From NCBI RefSeq assembly GCF_000820515.1, contig NZ_JXDG01000082.1, positions 1-63,724 on the forward strand: a stretch of DNA of 63,724 bases, given 5' to 3'. A program made the position numbers and the translations under genes. This document shows, piece after piece, positions 16,333 through 25,800 of this stretch (its first letter is position 1; each line of letters opens with the position of its first letter). Below the pieces are notes generated by a model that saw only the letters and a list, made by a program, of their open reading frames with translations, was not told the origin of the DNA and searched no databases. The DNA comes from Pseudomonas batumici. Lineage in GTDB: Bacteria > Pseudomonadota > Gammaproteobacteria > Pseudomonadales > Pseudomonadaceae.

Positions 16333-18816
16333 ATGCCGCGTAACGCTCTTTTCTGCCTGGGGGGCAGATTGCACCCGTTGCTGGGGGTGGCGCTGTGTAG
16401 CCAGCTGCTGTGGCCTCTCAATGCCTTGGCCGACACGGCCTACGACCAACTGATCCGGCAAGCCCGTGACGGCAGTTACACGCCGGCGCTGGTGCACTTG
16501 CGGCAACTGCCCGCCGCACAACAATCCACCGGTCAGATCAGCGATCACCTGCTGATCGCCAGTTGGGCCGGGTTGGATGCCGAAGTGGTCAGCGTCTATG
16601 AAACCCAGGGCGCCCAGCGGACCCTGCCGACCCAGGCCCTGAGCGCCGTCGCCCATGCCTATCGCAACCTGAAACGCTGGAATGATGCCGAGCGCCTTTA
16701 TCGCCTGGCCCTGCAGCGCGACCCGCAGAATGCCGACCTGCAACTGGGCCTGGCGGTTACCGAGGCCGATGGCGGTGATCCCCAGGATGCAGTGCGCCGG
16801 GCGCGCGAGCAGGTCGCCAGGCAGCCCAATGATCCGGCCCGGCGCATGGCCCTGGGGTACGCGCTGACCCGTTCGGGTGCCAACAATGAAGCCTTGTTCG
16901 AGTACGACCAGGCCTTTGTCCGCGCCTCGGACAAACCCGAGGTCATTCGTGAATACCTGTTCGCCCTGGAGCGCGTGCGCATGCCGGAACCGGCCTTGCG
17001 CCTGGCCCAGCGGTATCCCGGGCTGATCGATGCGGCGGCGACCCGACGCCTTGAAGGCGAACTGGCTGCCGAGCGCGTGCGCCTGGCCGAATTGCCGACC
17101 CGCAGTGAGACAGAACGGTTTGTCATCGCCGATCGGGCATTGGCCGACTATGACCATTTGCTCGCCAGCGCGGCCGCGGACCCGCAAGCCCATGACGATG
17201 GGGTGCGCTGGCGGATTGACCGCTTGGGCGCGCTCAAGGCCAGGGCACGCAACGCCCAGGTAGTGGCCGAGTACCAGGCTTTGCTCGACGAAGGCGTGAC
17301 GATCCCGGTCTACGCCCTGCGCTGGGTGGCGGCGGCCTATCTTGGGGTCCGCCAGCCGGAGCAGGCCGTGGTGCTGTATCGCCAGGTCCTCGCGTCGCCG
17401 GAGGCGGATCCCGCAAACCGGGTGGAGGACACCTCGGCGCTGGCCTATGCATTGGTTGAAACCGACCAGCCGGATGCAGCGCGTACGGTGGCGGACGATC
17501 TGGCCAAAGAGGTGCCGCCGCGCCATTTCCTCAAGGGTGGACCGGATGGCGTGGCCAACGACGAGTGGGTGGATGCCCGGCAGCTGGCGGCCCAGATGGG
17601 GCTCCATGACGGAGCCCTGCCAACCAGCGAGAAAAACCTGGAGGAACTGGCCGTGCGGGCGCCAGGGGCGGTCGGCATGCGTGCGGCGGAGGCCGACATG
17701 TACCTGGCGCGTGACTGGCCGCGTCGTGCCGAGGCGCTGAACAAGGAAACCGAAAGTGCGGTACCGCGCGACCTGTCGCTGGAAATCTCCCAAGGCAATA
17801 CCGCACTGGCGTTGCAGGAGTGGCGTCAGCTCGACGTGCTCACCGACGACGTCTCCCAGCGCTTTCCAGAGAGTCCGCGGGTCCAGCGCCTGGAGCGTCT
17901 GCGTGACGTTCATGATATGGCCGAACTGCGGGTGGAGGCCTATACCGGCAAGAGCTTCGGCGGCGGCAACGGCACCGATCCCGGGGTGGTCACCGGCACC
18001 CGTGACTACGGTATTGAAAGCGTGCTCTACAGCCCGCCGATCAACGAAAACTGGCGACTGTTCGCCGGGGCCGGCTACGCCTTCGCCCGCTTCTCCGAAG
18101 GCGACGCCCGGCGTCGCTGGCAACGCCTCGGGGCGGAGTATCGAGCCCGCGACATGACCCTCGAAGCCGAGGTCTCCAACCAGTCCTTCGGCTACGGCGA
18201 CAGGCTCGGGGCGCGCCTGGCGGCTGCCTTCGATATCGACGATCACTGGCAATACGGCGCCAGTCTCGAACGTCTGGCGGCGGCCACGCCCTTGCGTGCC
18301 TTGAAGCACGACATCACGGCCGACTCGGCGAGCGGTTTCCTGCGCTGGCGCGCCAACGAAAGCCGCGAATGGAAGCTGGCCGTGACGCCCTCGCATTTCA
18401 GCGATGGCAACAATCGCACCGAGGTGCTGTTGACAGGGCGCGAGGGCATCTACAGCACGGCTCATGTGCACGTGGATCTGGGTCTGGAGGTCAGTGCCAG
18501 TCACAACAGCGAGAACCAGGACGTGCCGTACTTCAACCCCAAGTCCGATTTCAGCGTGTTGCCGACGGTGAATGTCGACCACGTTCTTTATCGCCGTTAC
18601 GAAACCCAGTGGAGCCAGCAGTTCCAGGTGGGGGCCGGGAGCTACAGCCAGCGCGACTTCTCGACCGGGGCGATCGCACTGTTGGGCTATGGCCAGAAGG
18701 TGAGCTGGAACGATGTGCTTGAGGTCGGGGCGAACCTGAGCTGGATCAGCCGCCCCTATGACGGCAACCGCGAACGCGACGTGCGGTTGCTCGTCGACTT
18801 GACCTACCGTTTCTAG
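16333..18816 (+). CDS. pgaA: PgaA, outer-membrane porin for poly-beta-1,6-N-acetylglucosamine
   Basis: 827 residues. The signal peptide ends near LNALADTAYDQ. TPR repeats follow (about 20-500, e.g. LSAVAHAYRNLKRWNDAERL), then a C-terminal 16-stranded-type barrel (about 525-827) finishing in VRLLVDLTYRF with the terminal aromatic expected of outer-membrane barrels. The TPR-plus-barrel plan is that of PgaA, which binds the deacetylated polymer in the periplasm and exports it. Start ATG 16333 has GGGGA about 11 bases upstream; ATG 16324 is too close to that site. First gene of pgaABCD. Confidence 0.92.
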   Translation: MPRNALFCLGGRLHPLLGVALCSQLLWPLNALADTAYDQLIRQARDGSYTPALVHLRQLPAAQQSTGQISDHLLIASWAGLDAEVVSVYETQGAQRTLPTQALSAVAHAYRNLKRWNDAERLYRLALQRDPQNADLQLGLAVTEADGGDPQDAVRRAREQVARQPNDPARRMALGYALTRSGANNEALFEYDQAFVRASDKPEVIREYLFALERVRMPEPALRLAQRYPGLIDAAATRRLEGELAAERVRLAELPTRSETERFVIADRALADYDHLLASAAADPQAHDDGVRWRIDRLGALKARARNAQVVAEYQALLDEGVTIPVYALRWVAAAYLGVRQPEQAVVLYRQVLASPEADPANRVEDTSALAYALVETDQPDAARTVADDLAKEVPPRHFLKGGPDGVANDEWVDARQLAAQMGLHDGALPTSEKNLEELAVRAPGAVGMRAAEADMYLARDWPRRAEALNKETESAVPRDLSLEISQGNTALALQEWRQLDVLTDDVSQRFPESPRVQRLERLRDVHDMAELRVEAYTGKSFGGGNGTDPGVVTGTRDYGIESVLYSPPINENWRLFAGAGYAFARFSEGDARRRWQRLGAEYRARDMTLEAEVSNQSFGYGDRLGARLAAAFDIDDHWQYGASLERLAAATPLRALKHDITADSASGFLRWRANESREWKLAVTPSHFSDGNNRTEVLLTGREGIYSTAHVHVDLGLEVSASHNSENQDVPYFNPKSDFSVLPTVNVDHVLYRRYETQWSQQFQVGAGSYSQRDFSTGAIALLGYGQKVSWNDVLEVGANLSWISRPYDGNRERDVRLLVDLTYRF

Positions 18817-18825
18817 GAGGGGTTG

Positions 18826-20826
18826 ATGATGCCCACGTTGATGCGTTGCATCCTGCTACTGGGAGCCTTGCTGGTCAGCGCCTGCGCCCAGAAGCCGATG
18901 CTGTTCGTCGAACCCGCGCAGCGGCCGGTGCCGATCAATCAAGCCCCCTGGCCGAAGAACCAGGTGCTGGCCCTCACCTACCATGACATCGCGGACAGCG
19001 ATCCCGATCAGGCCGTGGTGGGCGTGCGGACCGAACGGCTGATCCAGCAGCTTGCGTGGTTGCGGGAGAACAACTATCGGCCGGTGAGCGTGGATCAGAT
19101 CCTCGCGGCCCGCAAGGGCGGCCCGGAGTTGCCGCCCAAGGCGGTGCTGTTGACCTTCGATGACGGTTATTCGAGCTTCTATACCCGGGTGATGCCGGTG
19201 CTCAGGAGTTATCAATGGCCTGCCGTGCTGGCGCCGGTGGGGGTGTGGATCGATACCCCGGCGGACAAACCGGTGGATTTCGCCGGTCAGTTGCGTCCGC
19301 GCTCCGAGTTCCTGACCTGGGCGCAGATCAAGGAAGTCGCGGCTTCCGGGCTGGTGGAAATTGCCGCTCACACCAACGCCGGCCACCATGGCATGGTTGC
19401 CAACCCCCAGGGCAGCCTGCAACCGGCCGCGACGACCCGTGGTTATGACATGGCAACCGGTCGTTATGAAAGCGAGGCCGACTTCCGGAACCGTCTGCAG
19501 GAGGACGTTACGGCCATCTCGACGAAGATCCGTGCGGCCACCGGTTACTCGCCGCGTGTCTGGATCTGGCCCTATGGTGCCGCCGACGGCACCGCGTTGA
19601 GCGTGATCGCCGACCAGGGCTACACGATGGCGCTGACCCTGGAAGACGGCCTCGTCCGTCCCGATCAACTGATGAACAGCCCGCGTTTTCTCGTGGCCGC
19701 GGACCCCGATGGCGCCAGCTTCGCCAGCAATATCGTGGCGGTGCAGACCGTGACGCCGCTGCGCGTGATGCATATCGACCTGGATGATGTCTACGACCCG
19801 GACCCGGCCCGGCAGGAGATCAATCTGGGCAAGATGATCCAGCGCGTCGTGGACATGGGCGCCAATAGCGTTTTCCTGCAAGCGTTCGCCGATCCCGAAG
19901 GCGACGGCCTGGCGCGCTCGCTGTACTTCCCCAACCGTCATCTGCCGGTGCGCGCCGACCTGTTCGACCGTGCCGCCTGGCAACTGCGCACCCGCGCCCA
20001 CGTCAAGGTCTTCGCCTGGATGCCGGTGCTCGCTTTTGCCCTGGATGAAAAACTCCCCCGCGTGACGCGCTGGGACCCGGCTAGCGGGCAGACCTCGATT
20101 GACCCGAAACAGTACAAGCGCCTGTCGCCGTTCGACCCGAACGTACGGCGGATCATTGGCGAAATCTACGAAGACGTCGCCCGCCTGTCCTCGGTCGACG
20201 GCATTCTCTACCATGACGATGCGCTGCTGTCGGATTTCGAGGATGCCGGCCCTCAAGCGCTGCGCACCTATGCGGCCAACGGCCTGCCAGGCTCGATGAG
20301 CGCCTTGCGCGCCGACCCGGCGACCCTTCAGCGCTGGAGCCGTTTCAAGAGCCGCTACCTGGTCGACTTCACCGACGAGCTGACGGCCAAGGTCCGCGCG
20401 ATTCGCGGGCCCCAGATCCAGACCGCGCGTAATCTGTTCGCCGAACCGGTGATCGATCCGCAAAGCGAAGCCTGGTTTGCCCAGAACCTCGATGACTTCC
20501 TGGCCAGCTACGACTGGACCGCGACCATGGCCATGCCGTTGATGGAGGGGCAGAGCGAGAAACACTCGGGTGACTGGCTGGAGGCATTGGTCGGTAAGGT
20601 CAAGCAACGCCCGGGTGCCCTCGACCGCACCGTGTTCGAACTGCAGGCCCGGGACTGGCGCCACAAGCCCGCGACGGACCTTGACGGCGAACAGCTGGCG
20701 GAGTGGATGGGCCAGCTCAAGCGCCAGGGCGCCACCAGTTTCGGCTACTACCCGGACAACTTTCTGGACGGCCGCCCGGCTGTCGATGTCGTGCGCCCCG
20801 CGCTTTCCAACTACTGGAATCCTTAG
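18826..20826 (+). CDS. pgaB: PgaB, PNAG N-deacetylase/hydrolase lipoprotein
   Basis: 666 residues. Lipobox VSAC (Cys20) gives outer-membrane anchoring. The N-terminal polysaccharide deacetylase domain shows LALTYHDI near 49, LLTFDDGYSSFY near 109 and AHTNAGHHG near 181, i.e. the metal-binding Asp and His residues. The C-terminal half (about 310-666) is the PgaB glycoside-hydrolase-like domain with YHDDALLSDFED. It partly deacetylates PNAG in the periplasm so that it can pass PgaA. Start ATG 18826 follows GGAGG by about 5 bases and lies 9 bases after pgaA. Confidence 0.95.
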   Translation: MMPTLMRCILLLGALLVSACAQKPMLFVEPAQRPVPINQAPWPKNQVLALTYHDIADSDPDQAVVGVRTERLIQQLAWLRENNYRPVSVDQILAARKGGPELPPKAVLLTFDDGYSSFYTRVMPVLRSYQWPAVLAPVGVWIDTPADKPVDFAGQLRPRSEFLTWAQIKEVAASGLVEIAAHTNAGHHGMVANPQGSLQPAATTRGYDMATGRYESEADFRNRLQEDVTAISTKIRAATGYSPRVWIWPYGAADGTALSVIADQGYTMALTLEDGLVRPDQLMNSPRFLVAADPDGASFASNIVAVQTVTPLRVMHIDLDDVYDPDPARQEINLGKMIQRVVDMGANSVFLQAFADPEGDGLARSLYFPNRHLPVRADLFDRAAWQLRTRAHVKVFAWMPVLAFALDEKLPRVTRWDPASGQTSIDPKQYKRLSPFDPNVRRIIGEIYEDVARLSSVDGILYHDDALLSDFEDAGPQALRTYAANGLPGSMSALRADPATLQRWSRFKSRYLVDFTDELTAKVRAIRGPQIQTARNLFAEPVIDPQSEAWFAQNLDDFLASYDWTATMAMPLMEGQSEKHSGDWLEALVGKVKQRPGALDRTVFELQARDWRHKPATDLDGEQLAEWMGQLKRQGATSFGYYPDNFLDGRPAVDVVRPALSNYWNP

Positions 20827-20829
20827 ATC

Positions 20830-22185
20830 ATGATGGATCGAATCCTGGCACTGATCGTCCTGGCGCTCGTCCTGGGGGTTCCCCTGGGCGTGGTTTTCCT
20901 GGTCACCGGACAATTCCTGATGGACTTCGTGTTCTTCTACCCGTTGTTCATGTCGGGGTTGTGGATTGCCGGCGGCTTGTACTTCTGGCTGCACTGGGAG
21001 CGCCATTGGCCCTGGGAGGCCGATACCTTGCCACCGCCGCTGCCGGGTGAACCGCTGATCTCGATCCTGATCCCTTGCTTCAACGAAGAGGATAACGTCG
21101 CCGAGACCATCGAGGCCGCATTGGCCCAGCGTTACCCGAACATCGAAGTGATCGCCATCAATGACGGTTCCAAGGACAACACCGGCCAACTGCTGGATGA
21201 ACTGGCGTTGCTGGACCCGCGCTTGCGGGTCATCCACTTGGCGCAGAACCAGGGCAAGGCGGTGGCCTTGCGGATGGGCACCGTGGCGGCGCGCAGCGAG
21301 TATTTGCTGTGCATCGACGGCGACGCCTTGCTGGCGCCGAACACGGCGGCCTACATGGTGGCGCCGTTGCTGCAGAACTCGCGCCTGGGGGCCGTCACCG
21401 GCAACCCGCGGATCCGTACCCGCTCGACCCTGGTCGGGCGGGTCCAGGTCGGCGAATTTTCCTCGATCATCGGCTTGATCAAGCGCACACAGCGGGTCTT
21501 GGGGCGGATCTTCACCATCTCCGGGGTGATCTGCGCCTTCCGCCGCACCGCGCTGGACCGGGTGGGCTACTGGAGCCCGAACATGATCACCGAAGACATC
21601 GATGTCAGTTGGAAGCTGCAACTGGACCACTGGAGCATTTTCTACGAGCCGCGGGCCCTGTGCTGGATCCTCATGCCGGAAACCGTGCGCGGGCTGTGGA
21701 AACAGCGGTTGCGCTGGGCCCAGGGTGGGGCAGAAGTGTTGTTCAAGAACATCCGGGGTATCTGGCAGTGGCGCCATCGTTACCTGTGGCCGCTGTTGTT
21801 CGAATACTGCCTGTCGACGGGCTGGTCGTTCATCCTGCTGTTGTCGATCGTTTTCTATTGCCTGGGGCATTTTATCGAGATACCGGCCGCGATTGCCGTG
21901 CATCGCATTGTGCCACCGGCCTTTACCGGGCTGCTGCTGGCGACGGTCTGCCTGGGACAGTTTGCGGTCAGCGTGTTGATCGACCGCCGCTACGAAAGAG
22001 ATCTCTGGAAAATCATGTTCTGGGTGGTCTGGTATCCGCTGGTGTTCTGGTTCATCAGCTTTTTCACCACCCTGGTCAGCTTTCCCCGGGTGTTGTTCGG
22101 TCAGACCAACAAGCGAGCCCGCTGGGTCAGCCCGGATCGGGGGATCAAGCCTGTCGATGATGACAAGCAGAAGGTGCGCTCATGA
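20830..22185 (+). CDS. pgaC: PgaC, PNAG-polymerising glycosyltransferase
   Basis: 451 residues. Membrane helices lie at the N-terminus (about 5-60). A GT2 domain follows with ILIPCFNEEDNV, NDGSKDNT near 111, DGDA near 162, TEDIDVSWKLQ near 254 and the processive QRLRWAQGG near 292. C-terminal helices (about 320-430) form the membrane channel. All catalytic Asp residues and the Q..RW motif of processive synthases are present. It polymerises UDP-GlcNAc at the inner membrane with PgaD. It starts 3 bases after pgaB and overlaps pgaD by 4 bases. Confidence 0.95.
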   Translation: MMDRILALIVLALVLGVPLGVVFLVTGQFLMDFVFFYPLFMSGLWIAGGLYFWLHWERHWPWEADTLPPPLPGEPLISILIPCFNEEDNVAETIEAALAQRYPNIEVIAINDGSKDNTGQLLDELALLDPRLRVIHLAQNQGKAVALRMGTVAARSEYLLCIDGDALLAPNTAAYMVAPLLQNSRLGAVTGNPRIRTRSTLVGRVQVGEFSSIIGLIKRTQRVLGRIFTISGVICAFRRTALDRVGYWSPNMITEDIDVSWKLQLDHWSIFYEPRALCWILMPETVRGLWKQRLRWAQGGAEVLFKNIRGIWQWRHRYLWPLLFEYCLSTGWSFILLLSIVFYCLGHFIEIPAAIAVHRIVPPAFTGLLLATVCLGQFAVSVLIDRRYERDLWKIMFWVVWYPLVFWFISFFTTLVSFPRVLFGQTNKRARWVSPDRGIKPVDDDKQKVRS

Positions 22186-22694
22186 AAATCATCAGAACCC
22201 GCCAGCGGCCTTTCCTGGTGGTAGTCGACACGATCCTGACCCTGCTGGCCTGGACCGGCCTGTTGTATCTGCTGATCCAGGGGTTGTGGCCGTTGTTCGA
22301 CGGGCATACGGGGCCGCGAATCGATGTCTCGTTCTTCGATGCCCTCAATACCCTGGAGGTTTATCTGTGGATCGGCCTGTTGAATGCGGTGGTGTTGGTC
22401 AGCTGGGCGCGGTATCAACAGCGCAAGAGCCGTAGTTTCTCCCAACGCCGTTTGCCGGCGCCGGTGGTCGGGGATGAGGGGTTGAGTCGCAGCTTCAAGC
22501 TCAGTGAGGACAAGTTCGCCCGGATGCGCCAGTCCGCAAGGATGGTCGTGCACAACGATGAGCAGGGCGGGGTGCGTGAAGTGTTTACACACCTGTATCG
22601 TGTTGAGCCGCAGGAGCAACCGCGGCCGCTGGCGCCGCCGGCTCATCCTCACGTCATCCGGCTGTCGTCGGAGGATGAAGGCGACCGCGCCTGA
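22182..22694 (+). CDS. pgaD: PgaD, accessory subunit of the PNAG synthase
   Basis: 170 residues. Two membrane helices (about 14-36 and 60-80) are followed by a cytoplasmic tail. The start KIIRTRQRPFLVVVDTILTL and the position after pgaC identify it, as PgaD sequences are poorly conserved. With PgaC it binds c-di-GMP allosterically in studied systems. The tail here is longer than the short E. coli protein and is rich in charged residues. Last gene of the operon; no clear terminator was seen before the toxin gene. Confidence 0.9.
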   Translation: MKIIRTRQRPFLVVVDTILTLLAWTGLLYLLIQGLWPLFDGHTGPRIDVSFFDALNTLEVYLWIGLLNAVVLVSWARYQQRKSRSFSQRRLPAPVVGDEGLSRSFKLSEDKFARMRQSARMVVHNDEQGGVREVFTHLYRVEPQEQPRPLAPPAHPHVIRLSSEDEGDRA

Positions 22695-22797
22695 GATTGT
22701 TCCAGGCTTGACCCGAATGCCATGGGCACCGCGCAGTGAACTCGAACGCGGTCCTTAACTATCTAATGCACGGGCACGATAGGCTGCGCTCTACGCT

Positions 22798-22825
22798 TTT
22801 CCCTTTTTCCATGGAACAAGGGAAA
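22798..22825 (+). promoter_or_regulatory. Quasi-palindrome covering the ribosome-binding site of the toxin gene
   Basis: A 28-base inverted repeat with one mismatched pair is centred on CCATGG. Its right arm contains AAGGGAAA, the only good Shine-Dalgarno for ATG 22830. If transcribed, the hairpin would hide the ribosome site. An out-of-frame ATG lies in the centre at 22811. Confidence 0.5.
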
Positions 22826-22829
22826 CCGT

Positions 22830-25800
22830 ATGAACACCCGCGTAGAGGATCCTCGCAGGGAGGCCGCCGAGTCGGCCAATGAGGATGCAACGGCGGTTTT
22901 ACCCGCCCCTGACGCCGCGCTGAAGCGCTTGGCCGAGAAACTCTCGGAGCGTCTCGCAACCTCGGAACGCCCCAGTCTGCTGCTCAACCGGCTCCAGGCG
23001 GCGCTGGTGCGTGGGCTCGATAGCCAGCACCGGCTCAAGAGGCTCTTCGAGCGGGCGCCGCAGATCGGCGCCGTGCTCAAACACTTATTGACCGAGACCT
23101 TCGGCCACGATCCGCACCGGCTCCTGTTCACCCCGCCATTGCGCAGCGGCGACGGGCAAACGGCGCGGACCCTGGCGCAGGTGGCCATGTCGCTGTTGCG
23201 TAATCCGTTTCTGTCCCTGGAGCCGGGCCATGGGGTTCGATTGAGCCTTGCCGACGAACCGGACAGCGTCCTGCGGCTGGACCCGGAGCAGGTCCTGGGG
23301 AGTCTGAAGGCCCTGGGGCTGTCTTCCAGGATCGACAACGCCCTGCGCAGCTATTGGCATCAGCCGGCCGACGATAGCAATGTCTCGCGGCGGGACCGGC
23401 TGATCGAACTGCACAAGCTGCTGTTTCACGACAAGGCCTTGCTGGCCTATGGCGTCGACGAGTTGTCCATTGCCGGGTTCAACATGCTGATGGGCTTGCT
23501 GGATGCACCGACCCCCGAAGCGCGGACGCTGGCCGGTGGTCGGTGGGCCCGTCTTGCGGTGTCGGAGCTGGTCTGGCCGGGAAAGGCGCAGGCGACGGTG
23601 GCGTTGAGCGGAGCCTTGCACTTGCAGGATGCCAGCAGGGCCGAGCGTGGCAGGCAGGTGGTTTTCGTACCCGGTATGTCGGCGGAGTTCTTCGAGTTTG
23701 CCAGCCCCGCCGAGCTGCAACGCGGGCTTGCGCAACTGTTCAACGCACCGGGCAACTATCGGCTCTGGCAGTTGCTGGCGTTGTCAGAGCGTCATCAGCT
23801 GTTTCCCCAACCGGATGGCCCGGCCCTGGCCTACCACTTCCAGGCCTGCGCGGCGCTCGCCGGCGATGCCCTGGCCCATAGCGCCCTGAGTCGGCTGGAT
23901 ACGCAATTGGCTAATGAATGGGCCGCCGCGCTGTTGCTCAACACGGTGTGCATGCTGCCCGGGGGATTGACCGATGCCGGGCGTCTGACGCCGCTGCAGG
24001 CGGTCGAGGCCATGCAGGAGTCGCGCACGGCATTGACACGCTTGCCGCCCCTCGGGACGACGCTTGCGCATCTGCTTCGGCGCGACGAACTGCGCAGAAT
24101 GTTCGAGATCACTTTCGGCAGCCTGGTGGCGGATCTTCCCGTGCGCCTGCGCCAGGGCAAGGTCCGGCAGCAGGAACGCGGCCTTCTCAAGCTGCTCGAT
24201 GAGCAAGACCCGGGACGCGACACCCCGGCCTATAGCGAGCTGCTGGCGCGCCATAAGCTTTGGCGACAGCAGGCGGCTGATGTCCAGGGTCTGCTCCAGA
24301 ACCGGGAAGGGCATTTCCAGTCGGCATTCTGGAGCACCCGGGACCAGGAGGGCCACGATCTTCCCGGCCAGTTGTTCAAAAGGCGCAGCCAGGGGCTTTT
24401 GCACGAGGCGCAGATGCAGCATCAGCTCGGGTTGATCGATCAGAAGGAGTTGGAGCGTGTGCTCGATGTGCTGCCGCCACCCCTGGTGGAGGTGCGGGTT
24501 GCCAATGACACACGGATCGCCGCCATCAGCCTGGGGCCAGCGAACTCGCCCTGGTCGCTGACGGGGGCCTGCGTCATCAGTACCCGGCAAGCGTTGGCCG
24601 ATCCGCGCGCGGGCACGTCGGCGCTGCTGTTTGTGCCGGGCCGGCTGGGCGGGCTGCAACGCTTCATGAGCCTCGACAGTCTCTCGCAACGGCTGGAGAT
24701 CACCTTGCGCAGTCCGGAGTGCGACACCCTCTGGCCACTGATCCCCCGGGACCAGCGTGGCGAGGCGCGCAGTTGGGTGCGGAGTCGGCCTGTCGGCGAA
24801 CCGATACCCATCCACTATCAGTCCATTGAAACGGACGCCCTGCGGCAGGGACTCCAGCAACAGGTCCAGGACCACCTTCGGGTTTGTCGGCTGATCGAGG
24901 GTGGCTTGCGGCCCTTCTCGGAAATCGGCGACGCCCGCAGCTCCCTGCAAATGCTGGCCCATGAGTTGGAGGAGAACCTCGGCGTCCCGGGTCACGATGC
25001 CCGGGAGCGCGCGCTGGACAAGGTGGCCGTCCTGCAACTCGGTGCCGTGCAGGCGCAGGGGCTTCCCGGCTGGTTGTCCGCGGCATCACGCGCGGACCGC
25101 CAGCAGTACGCACGACTGCTGGCCCGTTACCAGAAACATGTGCAGGCCCTGGAGCTCAAGCTGGAGCGTCAGTTGCCGGATCTGGATGACTTTGCCCGTG
25201 GGAAAATCATCGAGCGGCTCAAGCAGGACGGCTTTTATCCGGGGCTGGATATCGACAAGCCGCTGTTCGATCTGCCCGACAGCGTCGAGCGGGTGTGGGT
25301 CGGGCATCCTGAACGCACGGTGGCTGAGGCGGGTCCGAAGACGGTGGTCAGTGAGGCGCGCACTACCTACAGCCTCTTGCGCCTGGCCCTGGAAAACCTC
25401 GACCCGCAAGCGCCCTGGAGCAAACGTCGGTTGCAGCACGGACGGGTACTGGATCGTGCCTGGCAGCAGCGACTGACGCCGGGTTATCTGATGAGCACGA
25501 TTTCGGCACTCGATCTTGGCGGCCACTACGACACCCTGATCCAGCGGGCTTTTTACGGTGTCGATGATCCCAGGCTCGAACCGCTACGGGCGTTCGATCA
25601 GGCGCTGCTGTACCGGCTGGTCAGGCAACGCGCCCGAATGGAGTTGTTCAGTGCCCGGCAACAGGGATTGAGCGACTGGGCCGCCGAGGTGTTCGAGAGG
25701 GCCCTGAGTGCGGAGTGCGCCACGGACCTGCGCAACGAGCGCCTTGAACTCGAATTGCACTTTGTCACCTTCGCCGGCCGGGCGTTTGCCCGGGCCCGGC

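Noticed and set aside
16261..18582. 773-residue minus-strand frame across pgaA
   Set aside because: Antisense shadow with no ribosome site and no recognisable motif; pgaA on the + strand has signal peptide, TPRs and barrel.
18856..21903. 1015-residue open frame on the minus strand across pgaB and pgaC
   Set aside because: GC-rich antisense shadow of two clearly recognisable genes; its translation is a low-complexity Arg/Gly/Gln/His mix with no domain.
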